Shown here in pieces: positions 63,215 through 64,000 of a stretch of 64,000 bases of DNA. The first letter of the stretch is position 1, and the number at the start of each line of letters is the position of its first letter. Both the position numbers and the translations under genes were made by a program. Source of the stretch: Streptomyces sp. Ag109_O5-10 (GTDB taxonomy: Bacteria; Actinomycetota; Actinomycetes; Streptomycetales; Streptomycetaceae); contig NZ_FNTQ01000001.1 of the NCBI RefSeq assembly GCF_900105755.1, forward strand, positions 7,688,001-7,752,000, written 5' to 3'. The notes under the pieces were generated by a model, which was given only the letters and a program-made list of their open reading frames with translations, did no database searches and was not told where the DNA came from.

Positions 63215-63955
63215 CTACTCCGCGGTCTTCCTCGCCAGCGCGTTGTTCCCGATGGAGTTGTGCACGCTGAAGCTCACCGCATCCGACCGGTAGCGGTCGT
63301 CGGACCATTCCACCGGCCGGCCCTCCCGCGTCGTCGTCACCCGTCGCACCCGCAGCAGCGGGCTCGTCCGGCGGATGCCCAGCAGCTCGGCGTCCTGCGC
63401 CCCCGCAGCCACCGCGTCGATGACGTGCTCGCCGTACGCGAAGACCAACCCCTTTTCCTCGTACAGGCGTTGCGTGACCGACGGGCAGTCCGGCTCTATC
63501 GCCTCGACCGCCGTGGAGATCCAGTCCGCGTACACCGTGCGCTCAAGCAACACCGGTTCGCCGTCGAGTCCGCGTACCCGCAGCACGTGCAACACGGGCG
63601 TGCCGAGGCCCAGTTGGAGGCGGACGCTGTCCTCCTGGCCGGCCGGCCGGTACTCCTGGGACACCACGTGTCCCGTCGCCGCACGGCCCATCGCCTTCGC
63701 CCACTGGGCGAAACTGCGCAGCTCCGCGAAGCTCTGGCTGCGGCGGCTGGCGAGGACCACCCGGCGGGCGCCCTGGCGGGAGCCGATCAGCCCCTCGGCG
63801 GTGAGCGCGGCGACCGCCTGGCGGACCGTGCCGCGGGAGACGCCGTACTCCGCGGCGAGTTCCGTCTCCGAGGGCAGCCGACTGCCGACGGTGTACTCCT
63901 CACGGTCGATGGCGCGCCGCAGCTCGTCGGCGATCTCCTCGTGTCGCGCCGTCAT
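63215..63955 (-). CDS. GntR-family transcriptional regulator with UTRA domain (HutC/DasR-like)
   Basis: 246 aa. N-terminal winged HTH (EEIADELRRAIDREEYTVGSRLPSETELAAEYGVSRGTVRQAVAALTAEGLIGSRQGARRVV) and a C-terminal UTRA effector domain (PVLHVLRVRGLDGEPVLLERTVY, LLRVRRVTTTREGRPVEWSDDRYRSDAVSF). Such regulators sense sugars, amino sugars or histidine derivatives; the ligand here is unknown. ATG 63955 with AGGGGAAG upstream. Confidence 0.9.
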   Translation of the reverse strand: MTARHEEIADELRRAIDREEYTVGSRLPSETELAAEYGVSRGTVRQAVAALTAEGLIGSRQGARRVVLASRRSQSFAELRSFAQWAKAMGRAATGHVVSQEYRPAGQEDSVRLQLGLGTPVLHVLRVRGLDGEPVLLERTVYADWISTAVEAIEPDCPSVTQRLYEEKGLVFAYGEHVIDAVAAGAQDAELLGIRRTSPLLRVRRVTTTREGRPVEWSDDRYRSDAVSFSVHNSIGNNALARKTAE

Positions 63956-64000
63956 GCTTCCCCTCTGAGTAGGCCGCTGTGCACAGCGTGACCACCCTAA

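Overview
The window is chromosomal DNA from a high-GC actinomycete, almost certainly a Streptomyces. The evidence is the very high G+C content, many GTG and TTG starts, translationally coupled ATGA/GTGA overlaps, the developmental regulator BldD, the actinobacterial nucleoid protein sIHF, AfsR-like NB-ARC/TPR proteins, and a gene order that I recognise (from memory, not from a search) as the conserved Streptomyces core segment running from secF-apt-relA through the aro, pyr and metK-priA-fmt-rsmB blocks to rpe.

Layout. 1-11.7 kb: end of secF, apt, relA (ppGpp), a DUF349 coiled-coil protein, a membrane-anchored cyclophilin, a metallo-beta-lactamase-fold hydrolase, hisS, a decayed ABC-transporter ATPase, a VKOR-family membrane oxidoreductase, rarA and rpsD with a long structured leader. 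11.7-23.7 kb: a stand-alone NB-ARC/TPR ATPase, two small conserved proteins, alaS, ruvX, mltG and the shikimate block aroE-aroC-aroK-aroB. 23.7-28 kb: a proline-rich P-loop protein, a tandem 65-bp repeat array, an M24 peptidase homologue with altered metal ligands, efp, nusB and divergent bldD. 28-38.2 kb: the de novo pyrimidine locus pyrR-pyrB-pyrC-(PH-like membrane protein)-carA-carB-pyrD-pyrF, headed by a good match to the PyrR RNA-binding consensus. 38.5-48.7 kb: sIHF, gmk, rpoZ, coaBC, metK, a region holding a tRNA-like element in circularly permuted order, priA, a small HTH protein, fmt and rsmB.

48.8-60.6 kb is more accessory in character. It holds a GntP-family permease and an orphan TctC-type binding protein divergent from a CitA/CitB-like two-component system; a degraded IS630-type transposase; then rpe, a SorC-family regulator, a MFS exporter-TetR pair with three operator-like palindromes, an alpha/beta-hydrolase remnant, and a DyP peroxidase-esterase pair. 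60.6-64 kb: a barstar-like remnant, guaB1, an Lrp regulator, a perfect 28-bp hairpin and a GntR/UTRA regulator.

Together most of the window is housekeeping: nucleotide synthesis and salvage (apt, pyr, gmk, guaB1), aromatic precursors, translation (hisS, alaS, rpsD, efp, fmt, rsmB), stringent response and transcription (relA, rpoZ, nusB) and development (bldD). The least explained signals are the permuted tRNA-like element before priA, the peptidase with a remodelled metal site, the structured rpsD leader and the repeat families.
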